From positions 3,596,001 through 3,660,000 of the forward strand of contig NZ_CP108053.1 in the NCBI RefSeq assembly GCF_036173105.1: a DNA stretch of 64,000 nt. Reading direction: 5' to 3'. How positions within the stretch are numbered: position 1 is the stretch's first letter; each line of letters opens with the position of its first letter. The translations under genes were made by a program, and so were the position numbers. Positions 7,786-16,768 of this stretch are shown piece after piece. The notes under the pieces were generated by a model. That model was not told the origin of the DNA, ran no database searches, and was given only the letters and a program-made list of their open reading frames with translations. The DNA is from Streptomyces sp. NBC_00287 (GTDB taxonomy: Bacteria > Actinomycetota > Actinomycetes > Streptomycetales > Streptomycetaceae).

Positions 7786-9468
7786 TTACAGATGCGTAGG
7801 CGCGAACATCCGCAGCACCGCCGGGAGTACGACCACCGACGGACCCGGTGACGCCAGCGCCTTCGCCAAGTCGGACTCGAGCGTCTCGGGGGTGGTCCGC
7901 ACCCCCGGGACGCCGAAGGACTCGGCCAGCGCCACATAGTCCGGGCGGGTCAGCTCGGTCGCCGTGGCCTGGCCGAAGGCGTCCGTCATGTACTCGCGCA
8001 GGATGCCGTAGCCGCCGTCGTCGACGATCAGCCAGGTCACCGGAAGGTCGTACTGCCTCGCCGTCGCCAGCTCCGCGATGGAGTACAGCGCACCGCCGTC
8101 GCCCGACACCGCCAGTACCGGGCGGGTCGGATCGGCCGCCGCCGCGCCCAGCGCCGCCGGGAAGCCGTAGCCGAGGCCGCCGGCGCCCTGGGCGGAGTGC
8201 ATCCGGTTCGGGCCCTTGGCATCGAAGGCCGACCAGGCCCAGTACGCCAGGATCGTCATGTCCCAGAAGGAGGGCGAGTCGGCGGGCAAGGCCCTGCGGA
8301 CCGACGCCAACACCTCCTGTTCCAGGGTGAGTTCCTGGGAGGCGATGCGCTCCGTCACCCGGGACAGCACGTCCCGTACCCGATCGGCGGCCGAGGCGTC
8401 CGGCCGTTCCGTCACCGTCTCCAGCAGCGCCTGCAACGCGAGCCGTGCGTCCGCGTGGATGCCGAGCGCCGGGTGGTTGGACTCCAGCTTCCCGAGGTCG
8501 GCCTCGATCTGGATGACCCGGCCCCGCGGCTTGAACGTGTGGTAGTTCGAGGAGAGTTCACCGAGTCCCGAACCGATCACCAGCAGTACGTCCGCGTCCT
8601 CCAGGAAGTCCGTGGTGTACCGGTCCTCGATCCAGGACTGGAGGGAGAGCGGATGCGTCCACGGGAAGGCGCCCTTGCCTCCGGGGGTCGTGACGACCGG
8701 AGCTTGCAGCAGCTCGGCGAGCTGCCGCAGTTTGCGCGAAGCGTCCGCCCTTACCACTCCCCCGCCCGCGATGATTGCCGGGCGGGCCGCGTTCGACAGC
8801 AAGTCGGCTGCCACCGCGGTCAGTTCGGGACGCGGAGGCAGCTCGTCCGGGAAGACGTCGCCGCCCGTCACCACCGGGACCGAGGTCTCGGCGAGCAGCA
8901 CGTCCTGCGGGATCTCCACCCACACCGGGCCGTGCGGGGCGGTCAGCGCCGACTTCCAGGCGGCGGCGACGGCGGACGGGATCTGGGACTGCGCACGAAC
9001 CGTGTGAACCGACTTCACCACGCCCCTGAACGAGGCCGCCTGGTCGGGGAGTTCATGCAAATACCCATGTCGGCCGCCGCCCAGACCCGCCGTAGGGATC
9101 TGGCTGCTGATCGCCAGCACCGGGGCCGAAGCGGCCGCCGCCTCCTGGAGCGCCGCCAGTGAGGTCAGCGCGCCCGGGCCGGTCGACAGCAGCAGGGGCG
9201 CCGCCTCACCGGTGATCCGGCCGTACGCGTCCGCCGCGAACCCGGCGTTGTTCTCGACGCGCAGACCGACGTACCGCAGATCGCTCCGGCGCAGTGCGTC
9301 GAACATGCCGAGGGCGTGCTGGCCGGGCAGGCCGAAGACGGTCGTCGCCCCGAGCCCGGCCAGCGTCTCCACGACCAGGTCTCCGCCGTTGCGCCCGGGA
9401 GGCGGGTTCAGCGCTGCCGAAATCTGTGCCTCCGTCGGTCGGAGTACCAGGTCGTGGTCGTGAGTCAC
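7786..9468 (-). CDS. Thiamine-diphosphate-dependent enzyme, acetolactate-synthase/decarboxylase-like
   Basis: A 560-residue enzyme with the three-domain ThDP fold. The Pyr domain (about 25-190) has the cofactor-activating Glu in RVENNAGFAADAYGR. The central domain (about 205-340) shows AARPAIIAGGGVVRADA. The PP domain (about 380-555) has the ThDP motif starting GDGGALYSIAELATARQ and ending VDDGGYG, with D at the position usually Asn. GTG 9468 overlaps the stop of the agmatinase-like gene (GTGA), so I start there. The reaction is unknown. Next to a guanidinobutyrase-like enzyme and a transporter, a 2-ketoarginine decarboxylase role (AruI-like, yielding 4-guanidinobutyraldehyde) is attractive but unproven; true acetolactate synthase is less likely because no small subunit is nearby. 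Confidence 0.8.
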   Translation of the reverse strand: MTHDHDLVLRPTEAQISAALNPPPGRNGGDLVVETLAGLGATTVFGLPGQHALGMFDALRRSDLRYVGLRVENNAGFAADAYGRITGEAAPLLLSTGPGALTSLAALQEAAAASAPVLAISSQIPTAGLGGGRHGYLHELPDQAASFRGVVKSVHTVRAQSQIPSAVAAAWKSALTAPHGPVWVEIPQDVLLAETSVPVVTGGDVFPDELPPRPELTAVAADLLSNAARPAIIAGGGVVRADASRKLRQLAELLQAPVVTTPGGKGAFPWTHPLSLQSWIEDRYTTDFLEDADVLLVIGSGLGELSSNYHTFKPRGRVIQIEADLGKLESNHPALGIHADARLALQALLETVTERPDASAADRVRDVLSRVTERIASQELTLEQEVLASVRRALPADSPSFWDMTILAYWAWSAFDAKGPNRMHSAQGAGGLGYGFPAALGAAAADPTRPVLAVSGDGGALYSIAELATARQYDLPVTWLIVDDGGYGILREYMTDAFGQATATELTRPDYVALAESFGVPGVRTTPETLESDLAKALASPGPSVVVLPAVLRMFAPTHL

Positions 9469-10433
9469 TTCGCGCGGGCCTCTGCAATCTGGCGGGACAT
9501 GATCGTGGTCAGTTCGTACGCCGTGTGGGACGCGGCCACCGACGTGATCTCGGCGTGATCGTACGCGGGCGCCACCTCGACGACGTCCGCCGAGACGAGG
9601 TTGCACGAGGCGAGTCCGCGCAGGATCTCCAGCAGCTCGCGGGAGGTCATGCCGCCCGCCTCGGGGGTGCCGGTGCCGGGCGCGTGGGCCGGGTCCAGGC
9701 AGTCGATGTCGATGGAGATGTAGAGCGGGCGGTCGCCGATGCGCTGGCGCAGCTGGTCGGCGATCTCGTCGGCACCCCGGCGGTAGACGTCGGAGGAGGT
9801 GACGATGCCGAAGCCCATCTTCTCGTCGTCGGTGAGGTCCTGCTTGCCGTACAGCGGGCCGCGGGTGCCGACGTGCGACAGCGCCGAGGTGTCGAGGATG
9901 CCCTCCTCCACCGCGCGCCTGAAGGGGGTGCCGTGGGTGTACTCCGCACCGAAGTACGTGTCCCAGGTGTCGAGGTGGGCGTCGAAGTGGAGCAGGGCGA
10001 CGGGACCGTGCTTCTTGGCCACGGACCTCAGCAGCGGCAGCGCGATGGTGTGGTCGCCGCCGAGGGTCATCATCCGCGCCCCCGTCCCCAGCAGCTCGTC
10101 CGCCGCGGCCTCGATCGTCTCGACGGCCTCGTTGATGTTGAACGGGTTCACGGCGATGTCACCGCCGTCCGCCACCTGGGCCAGCGCGAACGGGGACGCG
10201 TCCTGCGCCGGGTTGTAGGGGCGCAGCAGCCGGGACGCCTCACGGATGGCGTTGCCGCCGAAGCGGGCGCCCGGCCGGTACGAGACGCCCGAGTCGAAGG
10301 GCACGCCGACCACGGCGACATCGGCGGTGCCGACCTCGTCCAGGCGCGGCAGCCGGGCGAAGGTCGCGGGACCGGCGTACCGCGGGATGCGGGAGGAGTC
10401 GACGGGGCCGCGGGGCGTCTCGTTGCTACTCAT
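9465..10433 (-). CDS. speB: Agmatinase / guanidinobutyrase (ureohydrolase family)
   Basis: A 322-residue Mn2+-dependent ureohydrolase. All metal-binding motifs are present: GGDHTIALPLLR, HFDAHLDTWD and SIDIDCLDPAHAPGTGTPE. It hydrolyses a guanidino substrate to urea and an amine. Sequence alone does not separate agmatine (to putrescine) from 4-guanidinobutyrate (to GABA); the ThDP enzyme next door hints at the latter. It is the middle gene of a symporter-ureohydrolase-ThDP operon, 54 bases after the symporter stop and overlapping the ThDP gene by four bases. The gene symbol follows common annotation of this locus in Streptomyces. Confidence 0.88.
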   Translation of the reverse strand: MSSNETPRGPVDSSRIPRYAGPATFARLPRLDEVGTADVAVVGVPFDSGVSYRPGARFGGNAIREASRLLRPYNPAQDASPFALAQVADGGDIAVNPFNINEAVETIEAAADELLGTGARMMTLGGDHTIALPLLRSVAKKHGPVALLHFDAHLDTWDTYFGAEYTHGTPFRRAVEEGILDTSALSHVGTRGPLYGKQDLTDDEKMGFGIVTSSDVYRRGADEIADQLRQRIGDRPLYISIDIDCLDPAHAPGTGTPEAGGMTSRELLEILRGLASCNLVSADVVEVAPAYDHAEITSVAASHTAYELTTIMSRQIAEARAK

Positions 10434-10487
10434 GGGGAACTGCCTTCTTTCCTACGCTTCGTCGCGTATGTACATATGCCTACGACT

Positions 10488-11954
10488 CTACTGGTGAGCC
10501 GGGACGGGGTCGGACGCGAGTTCGGGTTCGGGTGCCCGTCCGGCGAGGCGCTCGCGCCAGGCGGCGAGGACTGCGGCGTCGGTGGGCTTTGTCATCAAGG
10601 AGACGGCGACGTAGGCCGCGAGGGAAGACAGCAGGCCGTAGTAGACGGGTTCGTTGGCGAGGATTCCGTACGTCGCCATCAGGCCGACGACCGCGAGGCC
10701 GCCGACGACCACCGAGGCGAGGGCGCCCTGGGCGGTGCCGCGCTTCCACAGCAGCCCGCCGAGGATCGGTACGAGCAGTCCGCCGACGAGGAGGTTGTAC
10801 GCGACCGTCAGCGCCTCGACGACATTGTTCAGCGCGATGGCCGTGGCGATGACCGCGAGACCCATGATGAGGATGAAGACGCGGTTGCCCTTGACCTCGT
10901 CGTGCTCTTCGCCCCCGGGCTTGACTATGCCGCGCAGCCGCGACCAGATGTCGTTGTTGGCGACGGTGGCGCAGGCGATGAGCGCGCCGGAGGAGGTCGA
11001 CATCACGGCGGCCAGGGCCGCGGCCAGCACCAAGCCCCGAACACCCATGGGGAGTTCGTCCTTGACGATGGTGGCGAAGGCGTCGTCGGCGCTGGCCAGG
11101 TTCGGGTAGAGCACCTTGGCTGCCGTACCGATGACGGCGCCGGCGAGGGCGTAGACGAGGCAGTAGGTTCCGGCCACCGTGCCGCCCCACTTGGCGGTCC
11201 GGTCGCTGCGCGCGGTGAAGACGCGCTGCCAGATGTCCTGCCCGATGAGCATGCCGAAGGTGTAGATGAGCACGTAGGTGAAGATCGTCTCGCCGCCGAT
11301 GCCCAGCGGGTCGAAGTACTCGGTGGGCAGCTGTGCCTTCATCTCACTGAACCCACCGGCCTTGACGACGGCGATGGGGAGCAGCAGCAGGAGCACGCCG
11401 ATGGTCTTCACCACGAACTGCACCATGTCGGTGAGGGTGATCGACCACATGCCGCCGAGCGTGGAGTACGCCACGACGATCGAGCCGCCGAGGACGATGG
11501 CGAGCGTGCGGTTCATGTCGAAGAGCACGTCGAAGATCGTGGCGTAGGCGATCGTCGAGGTGACGGCGAGCATGAGGGTGTACGCCCACATGACCAGGCC
11601 GGAGATCACGCCGGCCCGGCCGCCGTACCGGAGATCGAGCATCTCGGAGACGGTGTAGACCTTGAGCCGGGCGATCCGGGCGGAGAAGAAGACGGAGAGG
11701 GCGAGGAGCCCGAGGCCGATGGTGAAGACCATCCAGGCGCCGGAGAGCCCGTACTGGTACCCGAGGCCGACGCCGCCGATGGTGGACGCGCCGCCGAGGA
11801 CGATGGCGGCCATGGTGCCCGAGTACATGGCCGGACCGAGCCGACGCCCGGCGACCAGGAACTCGCTCTTGGACTTGGCGCGGCGCATGCCCCACCAGCC
11901 CATGGCAAGCATGCCGACCAGATAGACGACGATCACTGTGTAGTCGACGGCCAT
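10488..11954 (-). CDS. Sodium:solute symporter (SSS family)
   Basis: A 488-residue integral membrane protein with about 13 hydrophobic segments. The N-terminus (MAVDYTVIVVYLVGMLAMGWWGMRRAKSKSEFLVAGRRLGP) and the GGASTIGGVGLGYQYG segment are characteristic of the solute:Na+ symporter family. ATG 11954 has GGAG five bases upstream; longer open frames upstream are not used. The substrate is unknown. The agmatinase-like gene downstream and the divergent PucR gene suggest uptake of a nitrogen compound such as a polyamine, guanidino acid or arginine derivative. It is the first gene of a leftward operon. Confidence 0.88.
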   Translation of the reverse strand: MAVDYTVIVVYLVGMLAMGWWGMRRAKSKSEFLVAGRRLGPAMYSGTMAAIVLGGASTIGGVGLGYQYGLSGAWMVFTIGLGLLALSVFFSARIARLKVYTVSEMLDLRYGGRAGVISGLVMWAYTLMLAVTSTIAYATIFDVLFDMNRTLAIVLGGSIVVAYSTLGGMWSITLTDMVQFVVKTIGVLLLLLPIAVVKAGGFSEMKAQLPTEYFDPLGIGGETIFTYVLIYTFGMLIGQDIWQRVFTARSDRTAKWGGTVAGTYCLVYALAGAVIGTAAKVLYPNLASADDAFATIVKDELPMGVRGLVLAAALAAVMSTSSGALIACATVANNDIWSRLRGIVKPGGEEHDEVKGNRVFILIMGLAVIATAIALNNVVEALTVAYNLLVGGLLVPILGGLLWKRGTAQGALASVVVGGLAVVGLMATYGILANEPVYYGLLSSLAAYVAVSLMTKPTDAAVLAAWRERLAGRAPEPELASDPVPAHQ

Positions 11955-12139
11955 GAGGGCTCCTTCGCGCACTGTCGGTGGCGTGTCGTGCAGATACCGG
12001 GGGACTGTGGCAGCGGTTCGCGGGGACATCCGCCCGTACCCGCGGCTGCCGGTCTGGACCGACCTTAGGTGGCCGGAAAGCGACTGCGAAGTGTACGTTT
12101 CATCCATTGAGGCTGTACGGAGTGGAGGGAACGCACACC

Positions 12140-13756
12140 ATGCCGGATCCGTCGGTCCCACCCACCCCACCGGTACCGCTGTCGGCGCTCCTGGCCCGAG
12201 AGGACCTCTCCCTGCGCCAGATCGCGGGCCCGACGGATCCCGACATCGTGATCCACTGGGCCCACACATCGGAGATGGCGGACCCGTACCCGTACCTGCT
12301 GGGCGGCGAGCTCCTGCTCACGGCGGGAGTCCACATCCCGGAGGCGGCCGGCTCGGGCACGTACTTCGACGACTACGTCTCCCGAATCGTCGCGGCAGGC
12401 GGCACGGCTCTCGGCTTCGGCCTGGCCCCGGTCCACGACACGGTGCCGCGAGCACTGGTGGCGGCGTGCGAGTCCTACGACCTCCCGCTCCTGGAGGTCC
12501 CCCCGCAGACCACATTCTCGGGAGTGGCAAGGGCGGTCTGGCAACTCATGGCCCAGGCCCGCCTGGCCGAACTCCGCCGGGTAACAGAGGCCCAGCAGAG
12601 CCTGGCGGCGGCGGCTTCACGCCCGGATCCGGTGCCGTCGGTGCTGCGGCAGCTGGCTCAGCGGGTGGGGGGATGGGCGGGGCTGTACGGCCCCGAGGGC
12701 ACCCTGGTGACGTCGGCGGGACGGGACCCGGGGGCGGAGGCGGAGGGGGCGCTGGCGGAGCTGGCGGGGGTGGTACGTCCGCGGAGGGCGGATGCCGCCG
12801 CAGACGCAGCCGCGGGCAGCACGGACTCGGCCGCAGCTGCGCGCAGCGGCGCCGCCCCATCCGCCCTAGCTGCGGGCAGTCGTGCCGCTGGGGCGGCGCC
12901 CGCTGCCAAAGAAGCGGCACCCCGCGGGCGCGGGCAAGCGACACCCACCCCCACCTCGGCGACAGACACAGTCGCGGACACCCACCTCGCCGCATACGCC
13001 CTGGGCCCAGGACATGGCTTCGTCCTCGGCGTAGCCGCCCCCCAAAGGGACCCCGCCGACCACACCATCGCCTCAGTCGCCGCCGTACTCCTCTCCCTCC
13101 TCACCGGAGAACAACAGAGCGGCACAGGGGCAGCCCGCACCTCCGCGCTGGTCCGCCTGCTGCTCGGCGCCGCACCGGGAGACGTGGCCCCCCTCCTCGG
13201 CACGGCCAACTGGCGAGTCGTACACGCCCGCCCCGACACCCCTACCGCCCCCGACCCCGTAGCCGCCTCCGCCCTGGGCGCCACCCTCGGCTCCCCCCTC
13301 GTCGACCTCGCGAAAGACGTCGTACGCATCCTCGTCCCCGCCGACCGCGACCCCGCCCCCCAACCCGGCTGGACCCTGGGCGTCAGCGACCCCGCAACCC
13401 CCGAAGAGTGGCCCGCCGCAGACACCCGCGCCGCCCGCGCACTGGCCCGCGCCCGAGCCACCCGCACCCCGCTCGCCCGCCACGGCACCCACCCCGCCCT
13501 CGCCGAACTCGTCCCGCACGACGAGGCCGAGGCCCACGCCCGCGCCCTCCTCCAACCCATCGCCCACACCCCCGCGCTGGTCGACACGCTCCGCACCTGG
13601 CTCTCCCTGCACGGCAGTTGGGACCGCACCGCCGTCGCCCTCGCCGTGCACCGCAACACCGTCCGCCAGCGCATCGCGAGGTGCGCGGCGTTGCTCGACA
13701 CGGACCTCGACGACCCCGACGTACGCATGGAGCTGTGGTTCGCCCTCCGTCAGTGA
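12140..13756 (+). CDS. PucR-family transcriptional regulator
   Basis: A 538-residue regulator. The N-terminal PucR domain covers about residues 10-130 (LSLRQIAGPTDPDIVIHWAHTSEMADPYPYLLGGELLLTAG...). The C-terminal HTH (about 475-535) has LVDTLRTWLSLHGSWDRTAVALAVHRNTVRQRIARCAALL. The middle, about residues 220-275, is Ala/Gly/Ser-rich and coded by DNA containing a long inverted repeat, unusual for the family. ATG 12140 is preceded by GGAGGGA at good spacing. It is divergent from the symporter operon with a 185-base gap, so it probably controls that operon in response to its substrate or a breakdown product. Confidence 0.88.
   Translation: MPDPSVPPTPPVPLSALLAREDLSLRQIAGPTDPDIVIHWAHTSEMADPYPYLLGGELLLTAGVHIPEAAGSGTYFDDYVSRIVAAGGTALGFGLAPVHDTVPRALVAACESYDLPLLEVPPQTTFSGVARAVWQLMAQARLAELRRVTEAQQSLAAAASRPDPVPSVLRQLAQRVGGWAGLYGPEGTLVTSAGRDPGAEAEGALAELAGVVRPRRADAAADAAAGSTDSAAAARSGAAPSALAAGSRAAGAAPAAKEAAPRGRGQATPTPTSATDTVADTHLAAYALGPGHGFVLGVAAPQRDPADHTIASVAAVLLSLLTGEQQSGTGAARTSALVRLLLGAAPGDVAPLLGTANWRVVHARPDTPTAPDPVAASALGATLGSPLVDLAKDVVRILVPADRDPAPQPGWTLGVSDPATPEEWPAADTRAARALARARATRTPLARHGTHPALAELVPHDEAEAHARALLQPIAHTPALVDTLRTWLSLHGSWDRTAVALAVHRNTVRQRIARCAALLDTDLDDPDVRMELWFALRQ
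12843..12906. repeat. Inverted repeat inside the PucR coding sequence
   Basis: Arms at 12843-12859 (GCAGCGGCGCCGCCCCA) and 12889-12906 pair along their full length with one extra base on the right, around a 29-base loop. The right half (GCTGCGGGCAGTCGTGCCGC and following) resembles a repeat I associate with Streptomyces intergenic regions. Here it is read through in frame and encodes a low-complexity Ala-rich linker. Confidence 0.55.
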
Positions 13757-13818
13757 CCCGCGTCCCAGCGTCCGGGACACCCCGCGCGCCCACAGGGGTC
13801 TGCCCCACAATGGGACAC

Positions 13819-14607
13819 ATGCCGATACCCGGGACACCCAGCCGCGCCGAGCTCGTCGAACACCTCGTCAGAACCCGTATCGCGGGCGACGTCGCCACCC
13901 CCCGCGAGAACAACCTCTCCCATTACCGCAAGCTGGCGAACGGCGAGCGCAACTGGTGGCTCGGCCTGGAGCTGGGTGACCGCTGGACCGACGAGCAGGA
14001 CGTGCTCGCGGTGATGGCGGAGCGGGTCGGGGTGAACGACGACCCGGAGTACCGCTACGGCCAGGACACCATCGACCCCGAACTGACGGTCGCGGGTCTT
14101 GAGCGGATGGCGGGCCGGCTGCGCAAGGCGGCCGACGGCGGCCAGCGCGTGCTGTTCGCCACCGGCCACCCCGGCGGCCTCCTCGATGTGCACCGCGCCA
14201 CGGCCGCCGCCCTGCGCACGGCCGGCTGCGAGATCGTGGTCATCCCGGACGGGCTGCAGACGGACGAGGGATACGTCATGCAGTTCGCGGACGTGGCGAT
14301 GCTGGAGCACGGCGCCACCCTGTGGCACACCCACTCCGGCGAACCGATGAAGGCGATCCTCACCGCCCTTGAGCGGCTCGGCGACCCGCTGCCCGACCTG
14401 GTCGTCGCCGACCACGGCTGGGCGGGGTACGCGGGCCGGCACGGCGTCGACTCCGTGGGCTACGCCGACTGCAACGACCCGGCCCTCTTCATCGCGGAGG
14501 CCGAGGGGACCCTCCAGGTGGCGGTCCCGCTCGACGACCATGTGGTCAGCCCCCGCTACTACGACCCGATGACGGCGTATCTGCTGGCGGAGGCCGGGCT
14601 GGTCTAA
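13819..14607 (+). CDS. Conserved actinobacterial protein, putative phosphatase
   Basis: A 262-residue soluble protein starting MPIPGTPSRAELVEHLVRTRIAGDVATPRENN. Central features are VLFATGHPGGLLDVHRATAAALRTAGCEIVVIPDG, then MLEHGATLWHTHSGEPM and LVVADHGWAGYAG. I recall this full-length family as annotated 'phosphatase' in actinobacteria, but I see no classical phosphatase motif, so the function is tentative. ATG 13810 (MGHMPIPG) is equally open; the later ATG is used for its conserved N-terminus. Its TAA overlaps the stop of the convergent thioesterase gene. It lies 62 bases after pucR, with no clear operon link. Confidence 0.5.
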   Translation: MPIPGTPSRAELVEHLVRTRIAGDVATPRENNLSHYRKLANGERNWWLGLELGDRWTDEQDVLAVMAERVGVNDDPEYRYGQDTIDPELTVAGLERMAGRLRKAADGGQRVLFATGHPGGLLDVHRATAAALRTAGCEIVVIPDGLQTDEGYVMQFADVAMLEHGATLWHTHSGEPMKAILTALERLGDPLPDLVVADHGWAGYAGRHGVDSVGYADCNDPALFIAEAEGTLQVAVPLDDHVVSPRYYDPMTAYLLAEAGLV

Positions 14608-15473
14608 CCCCGGGGGGCGCGGACCACGCCCTCCTGGATGACCGAGATGGCCAGGCGGCCGTCCTGGGTGTAGATGCGGGCCTGACCGAGGCCGCGGCCG
14701 CCGGAGGCCGACGGGGACTGCTGGTCGTACAGCAGCCACTCGTCGGCACGGAACGGGCGGTGGAACCACATCGCATGGTCCAGGGACGCGCCCACCACGT
14801 CCCCTACGGCCCATCCCCCACGCCCGTGCGCCAGCAGGACCGAGTCCAGCAGCGTCATGTCGGAGACGTACGTGGCGAGTACGACGTGCAGCAGCGGGTC
14901 GTCGCCCAGCTTGCCGTTGGTGCGGAACCACACCTGGGAGTGCGGTTCGCGCGGCTCGCCGAACTTCCCGTACGGGGGTTCGTCGACGTAGCGCACATCG
15001 ACGGCGGCGCGTGCCTCCAGGAACTTCTCCACGACAGCGCGGTCGAGATGGCCGTAGCCGCTCAGCCGTTCCTCGGAGGTGGGGAGCGTCGCGGGGTCGG
15101 GGGCGTCGGGCATCGGGGTCTGGTGCTCGAAGCCCTCCTCCACGCGCTGGAAGGAGGCGGACAGGGCGAAGATCGGCTGTCCGTGCTGGACGGCGACCAC
15201 CCGGCGGGCCGTAAAGGAGCGGCCGTCGTTCATGCGGTCGACGGTGTAGACGATGGGCGCGCCGGGGTCGCCGATGCGCAGGAAGTACGCGTGCAGGGAG
15301 TGGGCGAGTCGGTCCTCGGGGACCGTCCGCCCGGCGGCGACGAGCGCCTGGGCCGCGACCTGTCCGCCGAAGACGCGTGGAACGACGGCGGACCGGGACT
15401 GGCCGCGGAAGATGTTCTCCTCGATCTGCTCGAGGTCGAGCAGATCGAGGAGATCGTGTAGTGCCTGGCTCAT
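14604..15473 (-). CDS. tesB: Acyl-CoA thioesterase II
   Basis: A 289-residue double hot-dog thioesterase. The opening LLDLEQIEENIFRGQSRSAVVPRVFGGQVAAQALVAAGRTV is diagnostic of TesB. The second half has LLDSVLLAHGR...GASLDHAMWFHRPFRADEWLLYDQQSPSASGGRGLGQARIYTQDGRL, with the catalytic Asp of the LDHAMWFH segment. It hydrolyses medium- and long-chain acyl-CoA to free acid and CoA in the cytoplasm. It follows an acyl-CoA dehydrogenase gene on the same strand with a 34-base gap, so it may be co-transcribed with it. Confidence 0.92.
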   Translation of the reverse strand: MSQALHDLLDLLDLEQIEENIFRGQSRSAVVPRVFGGQVAAQALVAAGRTVPEDRLAHSLHAYFLRIGDPGAPIVYTVDRMNDGRSFTARRVVAVQHGQPIFALSASFQRVEEGFEHQTPMPDAPDPATLPTSEERLSGYGHLDRAVVEKFLEARAAVDVRYVDEPPYGKFGEPREPHSQVWFRTNGKLGDDPLLHVVLATYVSDMTLLDSVLLAHGRGGWAVGDVVGASLDHAMWFHRPFRADEWLLYDQQSPSASGGRGLGQARIYTQDGRLAISVIQEGVVRAPRG

Positions 15474-15507
15474 GTGATGGTTGTACCGGCCAGTAATTTC
15501 CGGAACC

Positions 15508-16665
15508 TTACAGGCCCATGTCCTTGGCGATGATCGACTTCATGATCTCGCTGGTGCCGCCGTAGATACGGTTCACGCGGTTGTCCGCGTACAGGCGGGC
15601 GATCGGGTACTCGTTCATGAAGCCGTAGCCGCCGTGCAGCTGGAGGCAGCGGTCGATCACGCGGTGTGCGACCTCGGTGCAGAAGAGCTTCGCGGAGGCG
15701 GCCTCGGCGGGGGTCAGCTCACCGGCGTCCAGGGCCTCCAGCGCACGGTCGGCGACCGCCTCGGCCGCGTCGACCTCGGCCTGGCAGGCGGCCAGCTCGA
15801 ACTTGGTGTTCTGGAACGAGGCGACGGACTTGCCGAAGACGGTGCGGTCCTGGACGTACTCCTTGGCGAACCGCACGGCGGCCTTGGCCTGCGCGTAGGC
15901 GCCGAAGGCGATGCCCCAGCGCTCGGAGGCGAGGTTGTGGCCGAGGTAGTAGAAGCCCTTGTTCTCCTCGCCGAGCAGGTCCTCGACCGGGACCTTGACG
16001 TCGACGAACGCCAGCTCGGCGGTGTCGGAGGTCTTCAGGCCGAGCTTGTCGAGCTTGCGGCCGACGGAGTAGCCCTCGGACTTGGTGTCCACGGCGAACA
16101 GGGAGATGCCGTGGCGGCGGTCCTCGGCGCTGGGCGCGTCGGTGCGGGCGCAGACGATCACGCGGTCGGCGTGGACGCCACCGGTGATGAAGGTCTTGGA
16201 GCCGTTGAGGACGTAGTGCGTGCCGTCCTCGCTGAGCTTGGCGGTGGTCTTCATGCCCGCGAGGTCGGAGCCGGTGCCCGGCTCGGTCATCGCCAGCGCC
16301 CACATCTCCTCACCGGAGACGAACTTCGGCAGGAACCGCTTCTTCTGCTCGTCGGTGGCGAGCATCTTGATGTACGGCAGGCCGAGCAGCACATGCACAC
16401 CGGAGCCGCCGAACTGGACGCCCGCGCGCGCGGTCTCCTCGTACATGACGGCCTCGAACTTGTACGACTCGATGCCGGCGCCGCCGAACTCCTCGTCGAC
16501 GCGGATGCCGAAGACGCCGAGCTCGGCGAGCTTGTAGTAGAAGTCGCGGGGCGCCTGGCCGGCCGCGAACCACTCGTCGTACACCGGTACGACCTCGGCC
16601 TCGATGAAGGCGCGGATGGTCTCCCGGAACGCCTCGTGGTCCTCGTTGAACACAGTACGGCGCAC
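15508..16665 (-). CDS. Acyl-CoA dehydrogenase
   Basis: A 385-residue flavoprotein dehydrogenase. It shows the family signatures WALAMTEPGTGSDLAGMKTTAKLSEDGTHYVLNGSKTFITGG, VPVEDLLGEENKGF and the C-terminal LHGGYGFMNEYPIARLYADNRVNRIYGGTSEIMKSIIAKDMGL. It oxidises an acyl-CoA to the enoyl-CoA; chain specificity is not evident. I start at GTG 16665 because GGTGGAGGTGG stands just upstream. An ATG at 16701 lies before that site and would add a low-complexity leader. The gene sits downstream of the TetR regulator on the same strand and beside the leucine-catabolism operon, which suggests branched-chain or fatty acyl substrates. Confidence 0.9.
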   Translation of the reverse strand: MRRTVFNEDHEAFRETIRAFIEAEVVPVYDEWFAAGQAPRDFYYKLAELGVFGIRVDEEFGGAGIESYKFEAVMYEETARAGVQFGGSGVHVLLGLPYIKMLATDEQKKRFLPKFVSGEEMWALAMTEPGTGSDLAGMKTTAKLSEDGTHYVLNGSKTFITGGVHADRVIVCARTDAPSAEDRRHGISLFAVDTKSEGYSVGRKLDKLGLKTSDTAELAFVDVKVPVEDLLGEENKGFYYLGHNLASERWGIAFGAYAQAKAAVRFAKEYVQDRTVFGKSVASFQNTKFELAACQAEVDAAEAVADRALEALDAGELTPAEAASAKLFCTEVAHRVIDRCLQLHGGYGFMNEYPIARLYADNRVNRIYGGTSEIMKSIIAKDMGL

Positions 16666-16685
16666 GCCGCCACCTCCACCTATGT

Positions 16686-16693
16686 CTAAGCGC
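16686..16693. promoter_or_regulatory. Small palindrome AAGCGCTT before the acyl-CoA dehydrogenase gene
   Basis: The 8-base palindrome lies within CTAAGCGCTTGCTCACTC, about 20 bases upstream of the dehydrogenase GTG. TetR-type repressors of acyl-CoA genes often use short palindromes in such places. The core differs from the two sites upstream of the carboxylase operon, so the regulator is unknown. Confidence 0.3.
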
Positions 16694-16768
16694 TTGCTCA
16701 CTCAACCGTACCGGCGAGTATCAAGCGCCGTCCAGAGGATCAGCCCCGTAACGCTCGTCACGCCCGCG

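Noticed and set aside
7786..9468. Biosynthetic acetolactate synthase large subunit (ilvB)
   Set aside because: No regulatory small subunit or ilvC follows, and the gene is coupled to a ureohydrolase under a PucR regulator.
9466..9606. Longer N-terminus for the ThDP enzyme reading from 9606
   Set aside because: The extra residues are Arg/Gly/His-rich and overlap the agmatinase gene; GTG 9468 with a GTGA overlap is the better start.
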